From assembly GCA_963792815.1 (NCBI GenBank), contig CAWBXR010000007.1:62001-126000 (forward strand): 64,000 nt of DNA, written 5' to 3'. Under the pieces are notes generated by a model. The model searched no databases, was not told the origin of the DNA, and was given only the letters and a program-made list of their open reading frames with translations. A program made the position numbers and the translations under genes. Shown piece after piece: positions 32,695 through 41,120 of the stretch; the first letter of the stretch is position 1; each line of letters starts with the position of its first letter. The stretch comes from JARRPM01 sp963792815 (GTDB taxonomy: Bacteria; Pseudomonadota; Gammaproteobacteria; Pseudomonadales; Halieaceae).

Positions 32695-33423
32695 TTACTT
32701 GCGACACTTTCTTGCGCCGAGACCTGCCAGGCCGAGCCCAAGCAATACCAGGGTGGAGGGGACTGGTATTTTCTCATCCGTATCCGTTGTGTCGTCATTA
32801 AAGATAACGGCGCTAATGTAAAACTGCTCATTAACGGCTTTGATATTGAGTATATCGTTGATGTTAAAAAAACCACTAGTCCCTGTAAAACTATACAGCC
32901 AGCCTAATTTGCTGTCCTGTATGTCTCCGGTAAACGTGTAATCAGAACTGCCAATTTTGATCGTGTCGTTCTTGAGACTCTTTGGGGAGTCATGGTTATT
33001 ATTGAACCAGATCCCGGTGATGTTGAGGTCTCGTAGGAACGTGAATTCTAGTTCTTCAGCGATACTGTCAATAATATTGACGTTATCGTCTGCAGAATCC
33101 TTACAAAGATTTTTGCCGTTTGTATATTTGGTATTCACTACTTTAGGTTGGTTAGATGTAACAGGGGAGAGTTCTCGGCAAGTTCCCAATCCGGCGGTAC
33201 TCGCATCAAGATACGCGTAGACGGTATCCTGGCCATACTTCCCACGTATTTCTACATCAACACCAGAGACTCCATCAAAATCCAGCCCAAGAGGCTGCCA
33301 CGCACTCTCACCCCAAGAGACGTCCGCCATGGTCTGAAAATTAATTGTCCATTCTGTAGCAAAGGCAGCACTGGAGCAGGCCAGCACCGCAACGGAAGCC
33401 AGCAACTTCTTGACAGTCTTCAT
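32695..33423 (-). CDS. PEP-CTERM sorting-domain protein
   Basis: From ATG 33421-33423 (MKTVKKLLASVAVLACSSAAFA, a typical signal peptide cleaved after AFA) the protein is 242 residues. The C-terminus has the exosortase sorting signal: VPSTLVLLGLGLAGLGARK, with a VP(x)S turn, a hydrophobic helix and basic end. The body is Asp/Asn-rich, with one predicted disulfide pair (two central cysteines), and has no recognisable enzyme domain. It should be processed by an EpsH-type exosortase at the inner membrane; that gene is not in the window. Codon use and AT content differ from the flanks. A strong sigma-54-like promoter precedes it and a terminator follows. Confidence 0.85.
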   Translation of the reverse strand: MKTVKKLLASVAVLACSSAAFATEWTINFQTMADVSWGESAWQPLGLDFDGVSGVDVEIRGKYGQDTVYAYLDASTAGLGTCRELSPVTSNQPKVVNTKYTNGKNLCKDSADDNVNIIDSIAEELEFTFLRDLNITGIWFNNNHDSPKSLKNDTIKIGSSDYTFTGDIQDSKLGWLYSFTGTSGFFNINDILNIKAVNEQFYISAVIFNDDTTDTDEKIPVPSTLVLLGLGLAGLGARKCRK

Positions 33424-33489
33424 TTTGCGATCTTTTTGTAGATTCACGTTTCTGTCCACCCATGGTTATATTTTCGACATCTCCACAGC

Positions 33490-33505
33490 TGCACATTCTG
33501 TGCCA
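33490..33505 (-). promoter_or_regulatory. Sigma-54 (RpoN) promoter of the PEP-CTERM gene
   Basis: The minus strand reads TGGCACAGAATGTGCA, with the -24 TGGCAC and -12 TGC spaced exactly as in the consensus TGGCACG-N4-TTGCW; two informative positions differ. The start would lie about 55 bp before the ATG. An imperfect dyad GTGA-N6-TCAC at 33586-33599, about 80 bp upstream, is a possible enhancer site. The intervening DNA is AT-rich, including a TATATAATAATATAATA tract. Confidence 0.65.
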
Positions 33506-33670
33506 AATATCATAACTCATTGATATATAATAATATAATATTTTTCCGTCGGTCTCGGCGGCGTAGTTATGTAAGGATTTTTGACGTGACCCAGTTCACA
33601 TAACGGTCCCACGCCTTATGAAGCAGTGGTGGGTGTATAGTGGGGCCGCGCGGCACAAAAGCTTGCTACC

Positions 33671-33690
33671 AAAACACCTCTCGGGAGGTG
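33671..33690 (-). terminator. Probable terminator of the nqr operon
   Basis: On the minus strand, about 60 bp after the nqrM stop, a CACCTC/GAGGTG stem with a 4-base loop (33675-33690) is followed by TTTTGG. The short U-tract makes it moderate. Confidence 0.5.
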
Positions 33691-33748
33691 CACGGACCGG
33701 GTGAAACGTGATTATGGCGTTTCGGCAGCAGAAAGCGCCTTGTTGGAT

Positions 33749-33982
33749 CTACTTGTCCGCGGGGTAGTACAACTCGGGATTCTTCTTGCCCTCAGCCCCA
33801 TCCCGGGTTTCCTCGTCGCAGCGCTGCGGGTTACCACCGCAGATCTCGCAGGCGGTATCGACACCCAGGGCGCCCATGCCACCGCAGGAGCCCTTGATGG
33901 GCGCCCTGCCGTTCATAACGCCTACTGCCATGGCGGCCATTACCAGGCCAAAGACCAGTGCGGTAATCAAAAAAAGTGACAT
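33749..33982 (-). CDS. nqrM: Na+-NQR maturation protein NqrM
   Basis: The 77-residue protein has one N-terminal helix (MSLFLITALVFGLVMAAMAVGV) and the family motif RAPIKGSCGGMGALGVDTACEICGG, given here as KGSCGGMG around residue 31 and CEICGG near 45, with conserved cysteines. NqrM is needed for assembly of the iron site liganded by NqrD/NqrE cysteines. It ends the nqrABCDEF-apbE-nqrM group, 30 bp after apbE, the usual location in Gammaproteobacteria. The C-terminus is slightly longer than in Vibrio. Confidence 0.92.
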   Translation of the reverse strand: MSLFLITALVFGLVMAAMAVGVMNGRAPIKGSCGGMGALGVDTACEICGGNPQRCDEETRDGAEGKKNPELYYPADK

Positions 33983-34012
33983 GTGCTGCCTCCGGAATCC
34001 AGTGGATTCATT

Positions 34013-35035
34013 TTAGTCCTGCGGTGCCGTGTTTTCCAGGTAGCGAGAAAACGCCGGGGTGTGGCTGGCGTGAAACCCCTCGCCCTGTCGCCTTATGAAA
34101 TATACGGCCAGTCCCTGCTCCTGGGCCACCGCCATCGCGTCCTCGTAGCCCAACACAACCAGGGCCGTGGCCCAGCCGTCGGCGACCATCGCGCTGGGGT
34201 GTACCACGGTAACGGACACCAGGTCATGGGCCACGGGGTAGCCCCTGCGGGGGTCGATACTGTGGGAGTAGCGTTTACCGTCCAGTTCAAAGAAATTGCG
34301 GTAATCCCCCGAGGTGGCGACGCCAGCGTCACTCACCCTGATAGCCTCCTCAGCAGCCCGGTCCGCGCTGTCGGGCCGTTCGATGGCTATGCGCCAGGGG
34401 TCTCCCCTGCCGCTGAGGCCCGCCAGGCGCATTTCACCGCCCACTTCCACCAGGTAGTTCTCCAGCCCCTGCCCGCCCAGCCACTGGGCGACCCGGTCCA
34501 CTGCGAAGCCCTTGGCGATGGAGGAAAAATCCAGCGATACAGGGCTGCGCTTGAGCAGGCGCTGGCCATCACCGTCCAGCCTGAGGTGGTCCTGCCCTAC
34601 CCGCTCCAGCACATCGGTGACCGCGTCGTCGGAGGGCGGCTCCGCCACTGGCCCGGCGGGGCCGAAACCCCACAGGTCTACCAGGGGGGCCACCGTCACG
34701 TCGTAGGCGCCATCGCTTTGCCAGCCGATCGCCATCGCGGTTGAGAGCACCGAGTAGAAATCCGGGGATACTGCAAACCATTCATCTGTGGGCAGGGCGT
34801 TGAAACGGCTTATTTCAGAGTCTTCCCGGTAGGTGGACATGCCCAGGTTGACCGCCTCGAGCACAGCCTCGATACCCTGCTGCAATGCTGCCGGGGCCGG
34901 GGCCGGGCTGTCGGGGCCCGGTATCACGGTCACGTGCCAACTGGTACCCATGGTCTCGCCAGCCAGGCGGACCGGCTCGGGGTGACCGCTGCAGGCAACC
35001 AAGCAGCGACAGCACAAGCGCTGTCGCCAAAGCAA
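34013..35035 (-). CDS. apbE: FAD:protein FMN transferase
   Basis: The catalytic region is intact: AGETMGTSWHVTVIP, the RFNALPTDEWF region, SLDFSSIAKGFAVDRVAQWL, a VEVGGEMRLAG strand, YSHSIDPRRGYPV and a magnesium-site region near VVHPSAMVADGWATAL. ApbE attaches FMN to threonines of NqrB and NqrC. The N-terminus is doubtful. In this frame only a TTG start and a poor leader (ending LVAC) exist, while the adjacent frame starts at ATG 35081 with a good lipoprotein signal (FALATALVLSLL). Removing one T near 35000 would join them and give a lipobox LVAC. I therefore suspect a frameshift. Confidence 0.85.
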   Translation of the reverse strand: MLWRQRLCCRCLVACSGHPEPVRLAGETMGTSWHVTVIPGPDSPAPAPAALQQGIEAVLEAVNLGMSTYREDSEISRFNALPTDEWFAVSPDFYSVLSTAMAIGWQSDGAYDVTVAPLVDLWGFGPAGPVAEPPSDDAVTDVLERVGQDHLRLDGDGQRLLKRSPVSLDFSSIAKGFAVDRVAQWLGGQGLENYLVEVGGEMRLAGLSGRGDPWRIAIERPDSADRAAEEAIRVSDAGVATSGDYRNFFELDGKRYSHSIDPRRGYPVAHDLVSVTVVHPSAMVADGWATALVVLGYEDAMAVAQEQGLAVYFIRRQGEGFHASHTPAFSRYLENTAPQD

Positions 35036-35057
35036 AAAGCCACCCTCCCGGGTGGCT
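35034..35057 (-). terminator. Hairpin terminator between nqrF and apbE
   Basis: Right after the nqrF TAA, the minus strand has AGCCACCC/GGGTGGCT around a 4-base loop, then TTTTTGC. It looks like an intrinsic terminator within the operon and would lie inside apbE if that gene starts at 35081. Confidence 0.7.
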
Positions 35058-35064
35058 TTTGCTG

Positions 35065-36288
35065 TTAACCGCCGAAGTCATCCAGCATGATATTTTCGGG
35101 TTCGACGCCCAGTTCCGTCAGCATCTGGATCACCGCCGCATTCATCATCGGCGGGCCGCACATGTAGTACTCGCAGTCCTCAGGCGCCGGGTGGTCCTTG
35201 AGGTACTCCTGGTACAACACGTTGTGGATGAAACCCGTGTAGCCGGTCCAGTTATCTTCCGGCTGGGGATCGGACAGGGCCACGTGCCACTTGAAGTTGT
35301 CGTTTTCCTCAGCCAGCTTGTCGTAGTCGTCCTGGTAGAACATCTCCCGCATCGAGCGGGCGCCGTACCAGAAAGATATCTTGCGCTTGGAGTGCAGGCG
35401 CTTGAACTGGTCGAACAGGTGAGAGCGCATCGGCGCCATGCCAGCACCACCGCCAATAAAGACCATCTCGGCCTCGGTATCCTTGGCGAAGAATTCGCCG
35501 AAGGGGCCGTACACCTTGACCTTGTCACCGGGCTTCAGGTTGAACACCCATGAGGACATGATACCCGGCGGGATTCCGCTGCTGCCCGGGGGCGGCGTGG
35601 CGATACGGATGTTGAATTTGACCAGGCCGCGCTCTTCCGGGTAGTTGGCCATGGAATAAGCGCGGATGGTTGTTTCTTTCACCACCGATTCCAGCTTGAA
35701 AAAGCCGAAATGTTCCCAGTCACCGCGGTATTCGTCCTCGATATCGAAATCGGAATACTTGACGTGATGGGGCGGGCATTCCAACTGGACATATCCACCC
35801 GCACGGAAGTCGACATTCTCCCCTTCCGGCAGCTGCAGGGTGAGTTCCTTGATGAAGGTGGCGACGTTGGGATTGGAGACGACGGTACACTCCCACTGCT
35901 TGACCCCGAAGACCTCCTCGGGCACCTGAATCTTCATGTCCTGCTTGACAGCTACCTGGCAGCTCAGGCGCCAGCCCTCGGCGGCATCGCGTTTGGTGAA
36001 ATGCGACTCCTCGGTTGGCAGCATTGAGCCACCGCCGTCACTGATAACACACTTGCACTGGGCACAGGTCCCACCGCCACCGCAGGCGGAGGGCAGGAAG
36101 AGGTCCGCCTCGGACAGGGTCTGCAACAATTTGCCACCCGCGGGAACCGTAATCGTTTTTTCGCCGTTAATTTCGATGTGCACGTCACCCGCGCTGACCA
36201 GCGCGGAACGGGCGGCAAGAATAATCGCCACCAGGATCAATACCACCACTGTGAACATGGTGACGCCGTAAACAATTGTCATATCCAT
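35065..36288 (-). CDS. nqrF: Na+-translocating NADH:quinone reductase subunit F
   Basis: The 407-residue NADH-oxidising subunit has an N-terminal membrane helix (VTMFTVVVLILVAIILAARS), a plant-type 2Fe-2S domain with CGGGGTCAQCKC (residues 70-81) plus a fourth Cys in WRLSCQVAV, an FAD-binding RAYSMANYPEE, and the NADH-binding GGGAGMAPMRSH and YMCGPPMMNAAV. It feeds electrons to the Na+ pump. It is the last structural gene of nqrABCDEF, 17 bp after nqrE. Confidence 0.97.
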   Translation of the reverse strand: MDMTIVYGVTMFTVVVLILVAIILAARSALVSAGDVHIEINGEKTITVPAGGKLLQTLSEADLFLPSACGGGGTCAQCKCVISDGGGSMLPTEESHFTKRDAAEGWRLSCQVAVKQDMKIQVPEEVFGVKQWECTVVSNPNVATFIKELTLQLPEGENVDFRAGGYVQLECPPHHVKYSDFDIEDEYRGDWEHFGFFKLESVVKETTIRAYSMANYPEERGLVKFNIRIATPPPGSSGIPPGIMSSWVFNLKPGDKVKVYGPFGEFFAKDTEAEMVFIGGGAGMAPMRSHLFDQFKRLHSKRKISFWYGARSMREMFYQDDYDKLAEENDNFKWHVALSDPQPEDNWTGYTGFIHNVLYQEYLKDHPAPEDCEYYMCGPPMMNAAVIQMLTELGVEPENIMLDDFGG

Positions 36289-36305
36289 ATCAGTTCAATC
36301 CCGCC

Positions 36306-36914
36306 TTAGATATCGATGCCGCCGAAAGACATAAAGCCCAGGGCCATCAGCCCCGTCACCATGAACGTAATTCCCAGGCCCTGCAGGCCCTCGGGTACGT
36401 CCGAGTACTTCAGCTTTTCGCGAATCCCTGCGAGGGCTACGATAGCCAGCGCCCAGCCGACGCCCGCCCCAACACCAAACACCACGCTCTCCCCGAAATT
36501 GTAATCCCGCTCCACCATGAAGAGGGCGGCACCGAGGATGGCGCAGTTCACTGTAATCAGCGGCAGGAATACGCCCAGGGCGTTGTAGAGTGCGGGTACG
36601 TACTTGTCCAGGAACATCTCAAGGATTTGCACCATAGCCGCGATCACGCCTATATAGGAAATCAGCCCCAGGAAGCTCAGGTCGAGGTCAGGCAGGCCAG
36701 CCCAGGCCAGGGCGCCGTCAGCCAACAGGTAGGTATAAATGAGGTTGTTCACAGGTACGGTGATACCGAGCACCACGATCACCGCGATCCCGAGACCCAG
36801 CGCGGCCTGGATTTTCTTGGAGATCGCGAGGAATGTACACATGCCGAGGAAAAACGCCAGGGCCATGTTCTCGATAAAGATGGAGCGGATAAACAGGCTC
36901 AGATAATGTTCCAT
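36306..36914 (-). CDS. nqrE: Na+-translocating NADH:quinone reductase subunit E
   Basis: The 202-residue membrane protein has six helices and the conserved cysteine in FFLGMCTFLAISKK (residue 26), a ligand of the intramembrane iron shared with NqrD. NCAILGAALFMVERDYN and YIGVIAAMVQILEM are further family segments. With NqrD it forms the central Na+ pathway. It abuts nqrD directly (nqrD stop at 36915, nqrE start 36914). Confidence 0.97.
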   Translation of the reverse strand: MEHYLSLFIRSIFIENMALAFFLGMCTFLAISKKIQAALGLGIAVIVVLGITVPVNNLIYTYLLADGALAWAGLPDLDLSFLGLISYIGVIAAMVQILEMFLDKYVPALYNALGVFLPLITVNCAILGAALFMVERDYNFGESVVFGVGAGVGWALAIVALAGIREKLKYSDVPEGLQGLGITFMVTGLMALGFMSFGGIDI

Positions 36915-37577
36915 TTACACGCCCTCCCTTGCAGCCGTATGGCGTGCCATCTTGAAATCCGGTTGTTCAACCTGCTCCTTGCGCACACTGCGCAGGCCCC
37001 AAATCAGGAGGCCTATGAGGAAGAAGGCACTGGGCGGCAACAACAGCAGGCCATTGGGGTTGTACCAGCCGCCCTCTGTGACCAGCGGCAATATCTCGAA
37101 GCCCATCAGTTTGCCGGAACCGAATAGTTCCCTGACGATGGCGACAGCGATCAGGATCACACTGTAGCCCAAGCCATTGCCTACTCCGTCGATAAAGCTT
37201 GGTACAGGCGGGTTTTTCATGGCAAAGGCCTCAGCCCGTCCCATCACGATACAGTTGGTGATAATCAGGCCGACAAAAACCGACAGCTGCTTGCTGATCG
37301 CAAATGCATAGGCCTTGAGGAACTGGTCAACCACGATAACGAGCGATGCGATAATCACCATTTGAACGATGATACGAATACTGCCCGGGATCTGCTTGCG
37401 GATTGAAGAAATCAGCAGGCTGGAAAATGCCGTCACGGTGGTGAGTGCAATACACATCACCAGGGTGACCTTCAGGGACGAGGTGACAGCCAGTGCAGAG
37501 CAGATACCCAGGATTTGCAGCGCGATCGGGTTGTTCTTGAAGATCGGGCCTGTCAGTGTTTCTTTAACTGAATCCAT
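36915..37577 (-). CDS. nqrD: Na+-translocating NADH:quinone reductase subunit D
   Basis: The 220-residue inverted-topology partner of NqrE has NPIALQILGICSALAVTSSL (the cysteine near residue 26 is an iron ligand), the second conserved segment FVGLIITNCIVMGRAEAFA, and SFIDGVGNGLGYSVILI. Six helices are predicted. The C-terminal tail (EQPDFKMARHTAAREGV) is soluble. It lies between nqrC (2-bp gap) and nqrE. Confidence 0.97.
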   Translation of the reverse strand: MDSVKETLTGPIFKNNPIALQILGICSALAVTSSLKVTLVMCIALTTVTAFSSLLISSIRKQIPGSIRIIVQMVIIASLVIVVDQFLKAYAFAISKQLSVFVGLIITNCIVMGRAEAFAMKNPPVPSFIDGVGNGLGYSVILIAVAIVRELFGSGKLMGFEILPLVTEGGWYNPNGLLLLPPSAFFLIGLLIWGLRSVRKEQVEQPDFKMARHTAAREGV

Positions 37578-37579
37578 GG

Positions 37580-38353
37580 TTACGCCTCCCCGGCTTTCAG
37601 GTTGTTGAGGAAAGGTTCAAACCCGTCTTCACCCATCCAGAAGTGCAACAGGTTGGTCACTCCCACGGATGTCAGGGTTGCCCCGGCCAGGCCATCGACC
37701 TGCCATGGTGCGCTGGCGGATGCGGGATCGACAGCACCCTTGATGAGTCCCACCGCCACATCCCCGTCGCGATAGACTTCCTTGCCGGGCCACATGGCTT
37801 TCCAGCGCGGGTTATCGACCTCACCGCCCAGGCCGGGAGTCTCACCGTGCTCGTAAAAGCCGAGACCGGCTACGGTGTTCGCATCGGACTCCAGGGCTAC
37901 GAAACCGTACAAGGTAGACCACAACCCGTAGCCCCTGACCGGGAGAATTACCTTGTCGATATCCCCGGCGCTGTCTTCAACAACATAAACAATAGCGTAG
38001 TGTTCGCGCCGCGATATCTTGGCCAGGTCCTGCTCCGGCGATAGCTTTTCAGATGCAGACGGGTCCTTTGCGGCCTTGCGCGGATTGTACTTCTCGGGAT
38101 CGACATCCTCGGCAAACTTGCCGCTGCGAAGATCTACCACCCTGGTACTTATCTGGGCGAATTGCTCTTCCACGCTCTTGCCTTCCTCGAGCATGCCGGC
38201 TGCTGCCAGAATGTTGCGTTTGCGGTCCAGCGCCTTGTTGACTTCCTGTATCGGTTTGAGCACCACCGTGGCGGTGGAAACGAAAATCGCGGCTACGATG
38301 CTGACTGCAAAAGCAACAAGCAGCGTTCTACTCGTACTGTCATTACTGGACAC
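37580..38353 (-). CDS. nqrC: Na+-translocating NADH:quinone reductase subunit C
   Basis: The 257-residue subunit has one N-terminal helix (RTLLVAFAVSIVAAIFVSTA) and a periplasmic flavin domain. The flavinylation motif is DGLAGATLTSVGV near residues 219-231, where ApbE attaches FMN to a threonine. GYGLWSTLYGFVALESD and the YEHGETPGLGGEV segment are also typical. It passes electrons between the 2Fe-2S/iron sites and NqrB. It overlaps nqrB by 11 bp. Confidence 0.97.
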   Translation of the reverse strand: MSSNDSTSRTLLVAFAVSIVAAIFVSTATVVLKPIQEVNKALDRKRNILAAAGMLEEGKSVEEQFAQISTRVVDLRSGKFAEDVDPEKYNPRKAAKDPSASEKLSPEQDLAKISRREHYAIVYVVEDSAGDIDKVILPVRGYGLWSTLYGFVALESDANTVAGLGFYEHGETPGLGGEVDNPRWKAMWPGKEVYRDGDVAVGLIKGAVDPASASAPWQVDGLAGATLTSVGVTNLLHFWMGEDGFEPFLNNLKAGEA

Positions 38354-39540
38354 GGGCGAGCCTCCGTTTGATATTGGACTGGACCACGAAATGATCGATC
38401 AGCGGGGCGAAGATATTGGCAAACAAAATGGCCAGCATGATGCCTTCGGGAAATGCCGGGTTAACCACCCTGATAAGCACCGTCATCAGGCCAATGAGGA
38501 TACCGAAATACCACTTGCCGGTATTGGTCATCGACGCGGACACCGGGTCGGTCGCCATGAACACCATACCGAAAGCAAAACCACCGGTGACCAGGTGCCA
38601 GTACCACGGCATGGCAAAGGCCAGATTGTCGTCAGAGCCAATCAGGTTGAACAACGTCGACAGCGCCATCATGCCAATCATGACCCCGGCCATGATGCGC
38701 CAGGACGCTACTCGAGTGAGCAGCAACAACACGCCGCCAATCAGGATGGCCAGGGTCGAGGTCTCGCCGATAGAGCCCGGCACGGAGCCGAGGAAAGCCT
38801 GCATCCAGCTCCACTGCTGTTGCAGTGCTTCCATGCCACCCGAGGCGACCACCGACAGGGCGGTGGCGCCGGTGTAACCGTCGACCGCTGTCCATACCGC
38901 ATCTCCGGACAGCTGTGCGGGGTAGGCGAAATACAGGAACGCCCTGCCGGTCAGGGCGGGGTTCAGGAAGTTCTTGCCGGTTCCGCCGAAAGATCTCCTT
39001 GCCGATCACCACACCGAAGCTGATACCCAGGGCAACCTGCCACAGCGGAATATCCGGTGGGCAGGTCAGGGCGAACAGTACGGATGTGACGAAGAAACCC
39101 TCGTTCACTTCATGCCCGCGACGAATGGCGAACAATATTTCCCAGCTGATGCCGACCAGGAAAGTGACAATGTAAATAGGCAGGAAAAAGACAGCGCCGA
39201 ACCAGAAACAATGCCACAGGTTGCCGGCATCGTAGCCGCCCAGCAATTCTATGAAATAGCCGTGCCAGCTCTCGACACCCTGCCCCGCGGGCATAACTTC
39301 GTTGGCCTGGAACCCGAGGTTATACATACCGTAGAACATGGCGGGAAACGTCGCCATCCAGACAGTAATCATGATCCGTTTGAGGTCCACCCCGTCGCGC
39401 ACGTGAGCGGTGGAGCGGGTTACGGAGTCAGGGGAATACAGGAAGGTGTCAAACACCTCGTACAGGGCATACCACTTCTGGAAACGGCCCCCATCCTGGA
39501 AATGGTGCTCTACACCATCAAGCATTTTTCGCAGTCCCAC
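38343..39540 (-). CDS. nqrB: Na+-translocating NADH:quinone reductase subunit B, interrupted by a frameshift
   Basis: The first part reads from ATG 39538-39540 (MGLRKMLDGVEHHFQDGG, helices to GVVIGKEIF). The rest (containing VASGGMEALQQQW and the last helices to the stop at 38343) is in the next frame. The expected junction IFGGTGKNFLNPALTGRAF is recovered by removing one A from AAA at 38989-38991, so an indel in a short homopolymer is the likely cause. The flavinylation site DGYTGATALSV lies just after it. Restored, the protein is about 398 residues, the usual size. NqrB is the main membrane subunit, binding FMN, riboflavin and quinone. Confidence 0.9.
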
Positions 39541-39543
39541 GCC

Positions 39544-40887
39544 TTAACCCTCCTTCTCGATTCGAGTCAGGTTGTCCCTCAGGATGGGGCCGTACTCGTA
39601 CTTGCCCGGACACACATAACTGCACAGCGCCAGGTCTTCCTCTTCCAGTTCCATGCAGCCAAGTGACTGTGCCATCTCGGTGTCACCCACGATCAGGGCG
39701 CGCAGCAGCTGGGTGGGCAGTATATCCAGTGGCATGACATCCTCGTAGCTGCCAACCGGCACCATGGCCCGCTCGCTGCCGTTGGTAGTGGTGGTCATGG
39801 CCAGCGGTTTCGTGCCCAAAAAGCTGGTGACATAGATGCCCAGGTTGGAATGTTTTTTGGTGCCGGGTGATAGCCACCCCATAAAATCCCTGTGGCGGCC
39901 TTCGAGCAGCACTGACACCTGGGTGTGGTAACGCCCGAGGTAGGAGGTGGCTCCGGACACCATGCGGCCCCCGAGTACAGAGCCACTGATGACACGGTTG
40001 TCGCCGGCCTTCATCTCACCCGCACAAAGTGCCTGCAGGTCTACACCAAGACGGGTGCGCAGCAGGCGGGGGCGTTCCACCTGCGGCCCGGCCAGTGCTA
40101 TCACGCGTTGAACATAAAGCCGGCCATCGAGGAACAGGCGGCCAGTGGCGATGACATCCTGGTAGCCGATGGTCCAGACGATCTTGTTGGCGCTGGCGCC
40201 TTCCAGAAAATGAATATGGGTGCCCGCGAGACCCGCCGGGTGCGGTCCGCCGAATTCAGCGACTTCGATATTGGCCGCACTGCCGCGGGGAAGATCGGCC
40301 CCCGGCGCGGTGCAAAGGTATACCTTGCCCCCGGTCAGTTTGGCGAGCAGGTCCTGGCCGGCTGCGAAGGCTTCTCGCTGCTCGTCGATGATGACAGCGG
40401 GGTCGGCGGCTAGCGGGTTGGTGTCCATAGCGGTGATGAAAATGGCCGCAGCCTCAGCGTCGGGCGCGGGAACCTTGCTGTAAGGCCGGGTGCGCAGTGC
40501 GCTCCACTGGCCGCTCTCCAACAGCTGCCGCCGGATGGTGGCGGCGTCCAGTGCGGCTATCCCGCCCGCGCTTACCAGGGGGAATTCAATGGCTTCGTCG
40601 CCCTCGATGTCGATAACGACCGACTGCAATACCCGCTTGGCACCGCGGTTGATCGCGGAGACCACGCCACTGGCGGGAGCTGTATAACGCACCCCTTCCG
40701 TCTTTTTATCGGTGAAGAGCAGTTGGCCGAGTTTGACCCGGTCGCCCTCCTTCACTTCCATGGTTGGCTTCATCCCCACATAATCATAGCCAACGACACC
40801 CACAGCGCGTGGGGCTGGCGCATCTTCGATTACCTGTTGGGGAGCGCCCTGGATAGGAATGTCCATGCCCCGCTTGATCTTGACCAT
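39544..40887 (-). CDS. nqrA: Na+-translocating NADH:quinone reductase subunit A
   Basis: The 447-residue soluble subunit begins MVKIKRGMDIPIQGAPQQVI and has the biotin-lipoyl-like segment VKEGDRVKLGQLLFTDKKT, RYTAPASGVVSAINRGAKRV and FITAMDTNPLAADPAV. QSLGCMELEEEDLALCSYVCPGK is near its end (C-terminal region similar to RnfC but without iron-sulfur sites). NqrA takes part in quinone binding. It is the first gene of the operon and starts about 110 bp downstream of a TATAAT box at 40997-41002. Confidence 0.97.
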   Translation of the reverse strand: MVKIKRGMDIPIQGAPQQVIEDAPAPRAVGVVGYDYVGMKPTMEVKEGDRVKLGQLLFTDKKTEGVRYTAPASGVVSAINRGAKRVLQSVVIDIEGDEAIEFPLVSAGGIAALDAATIRRQLLESGQWSALRTRPYSKVPAPDAEAAAIFITAMDTNPLAADPAVIIDEQREAFAAGQDLLAKLTGGKVYLCTAPGADLPRGSAANIEVAEFGGPHPAGLAGTHIHFLEGASANKIVWTIGYQDVIATGRLFLDGRLYVQRVIALAGPQVERPRLLRTRLGVDLQALCAGEMKAGDNRVISGSVLGGRMVSGATSYLGRYHTQVSVLLEGRHRDFMGWLSPGTKKHSNLGIYVTSFLGTKPLAMTTTTNGSERAMVPVGSYEDVMPLDILPTQLLRALIVGDTEMAQSLGCMELEEEDLALCSYVCPGKYEYGPILRDNLTRIEKEG

Positions 40888-40996
40888 AGGATCTGCCTAA
40901 AGAAACTAAACATTTGTGGATGAGCCGGGGGCGTCCAGAGGGCACGAGCCCTGTGGGCACGCGAAACCGCTACATGACGGAACCCAGACCGCGCGC

Positions 40997-41002
40997 ATTA
41001 TA
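40997..41002 (-). promoter_or_regulatory. -10 element upstream of nqrA
   Basis: A consensus TATAAT on the minus strand lies 110 bp before nqrA; the -35 region (GCGTTT at 17 bp) is poor. Nothing else is recognised in 40888-41120, which separates nqrA from the end of gap. Confidence 0.4.
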
Positions 41003-41120
41003 GCGGATTGGTTCTATAAAACGCCACCGGACGGCCCCCGGTTCTTTGATATCGGACAGCTTTTTCCCAAGTCAATAGACCTTGGTCGATACCCGGGTGA
41101 CGCTTCGGCCCGACGCCGGA

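Noticed and set aside
33640..33748. Possible riboswitch upstream of a plus-strand gene
   Set aside because: No plus-strand gene follows; the hairpin fits better as a terminator for nqrM on the minus strand.
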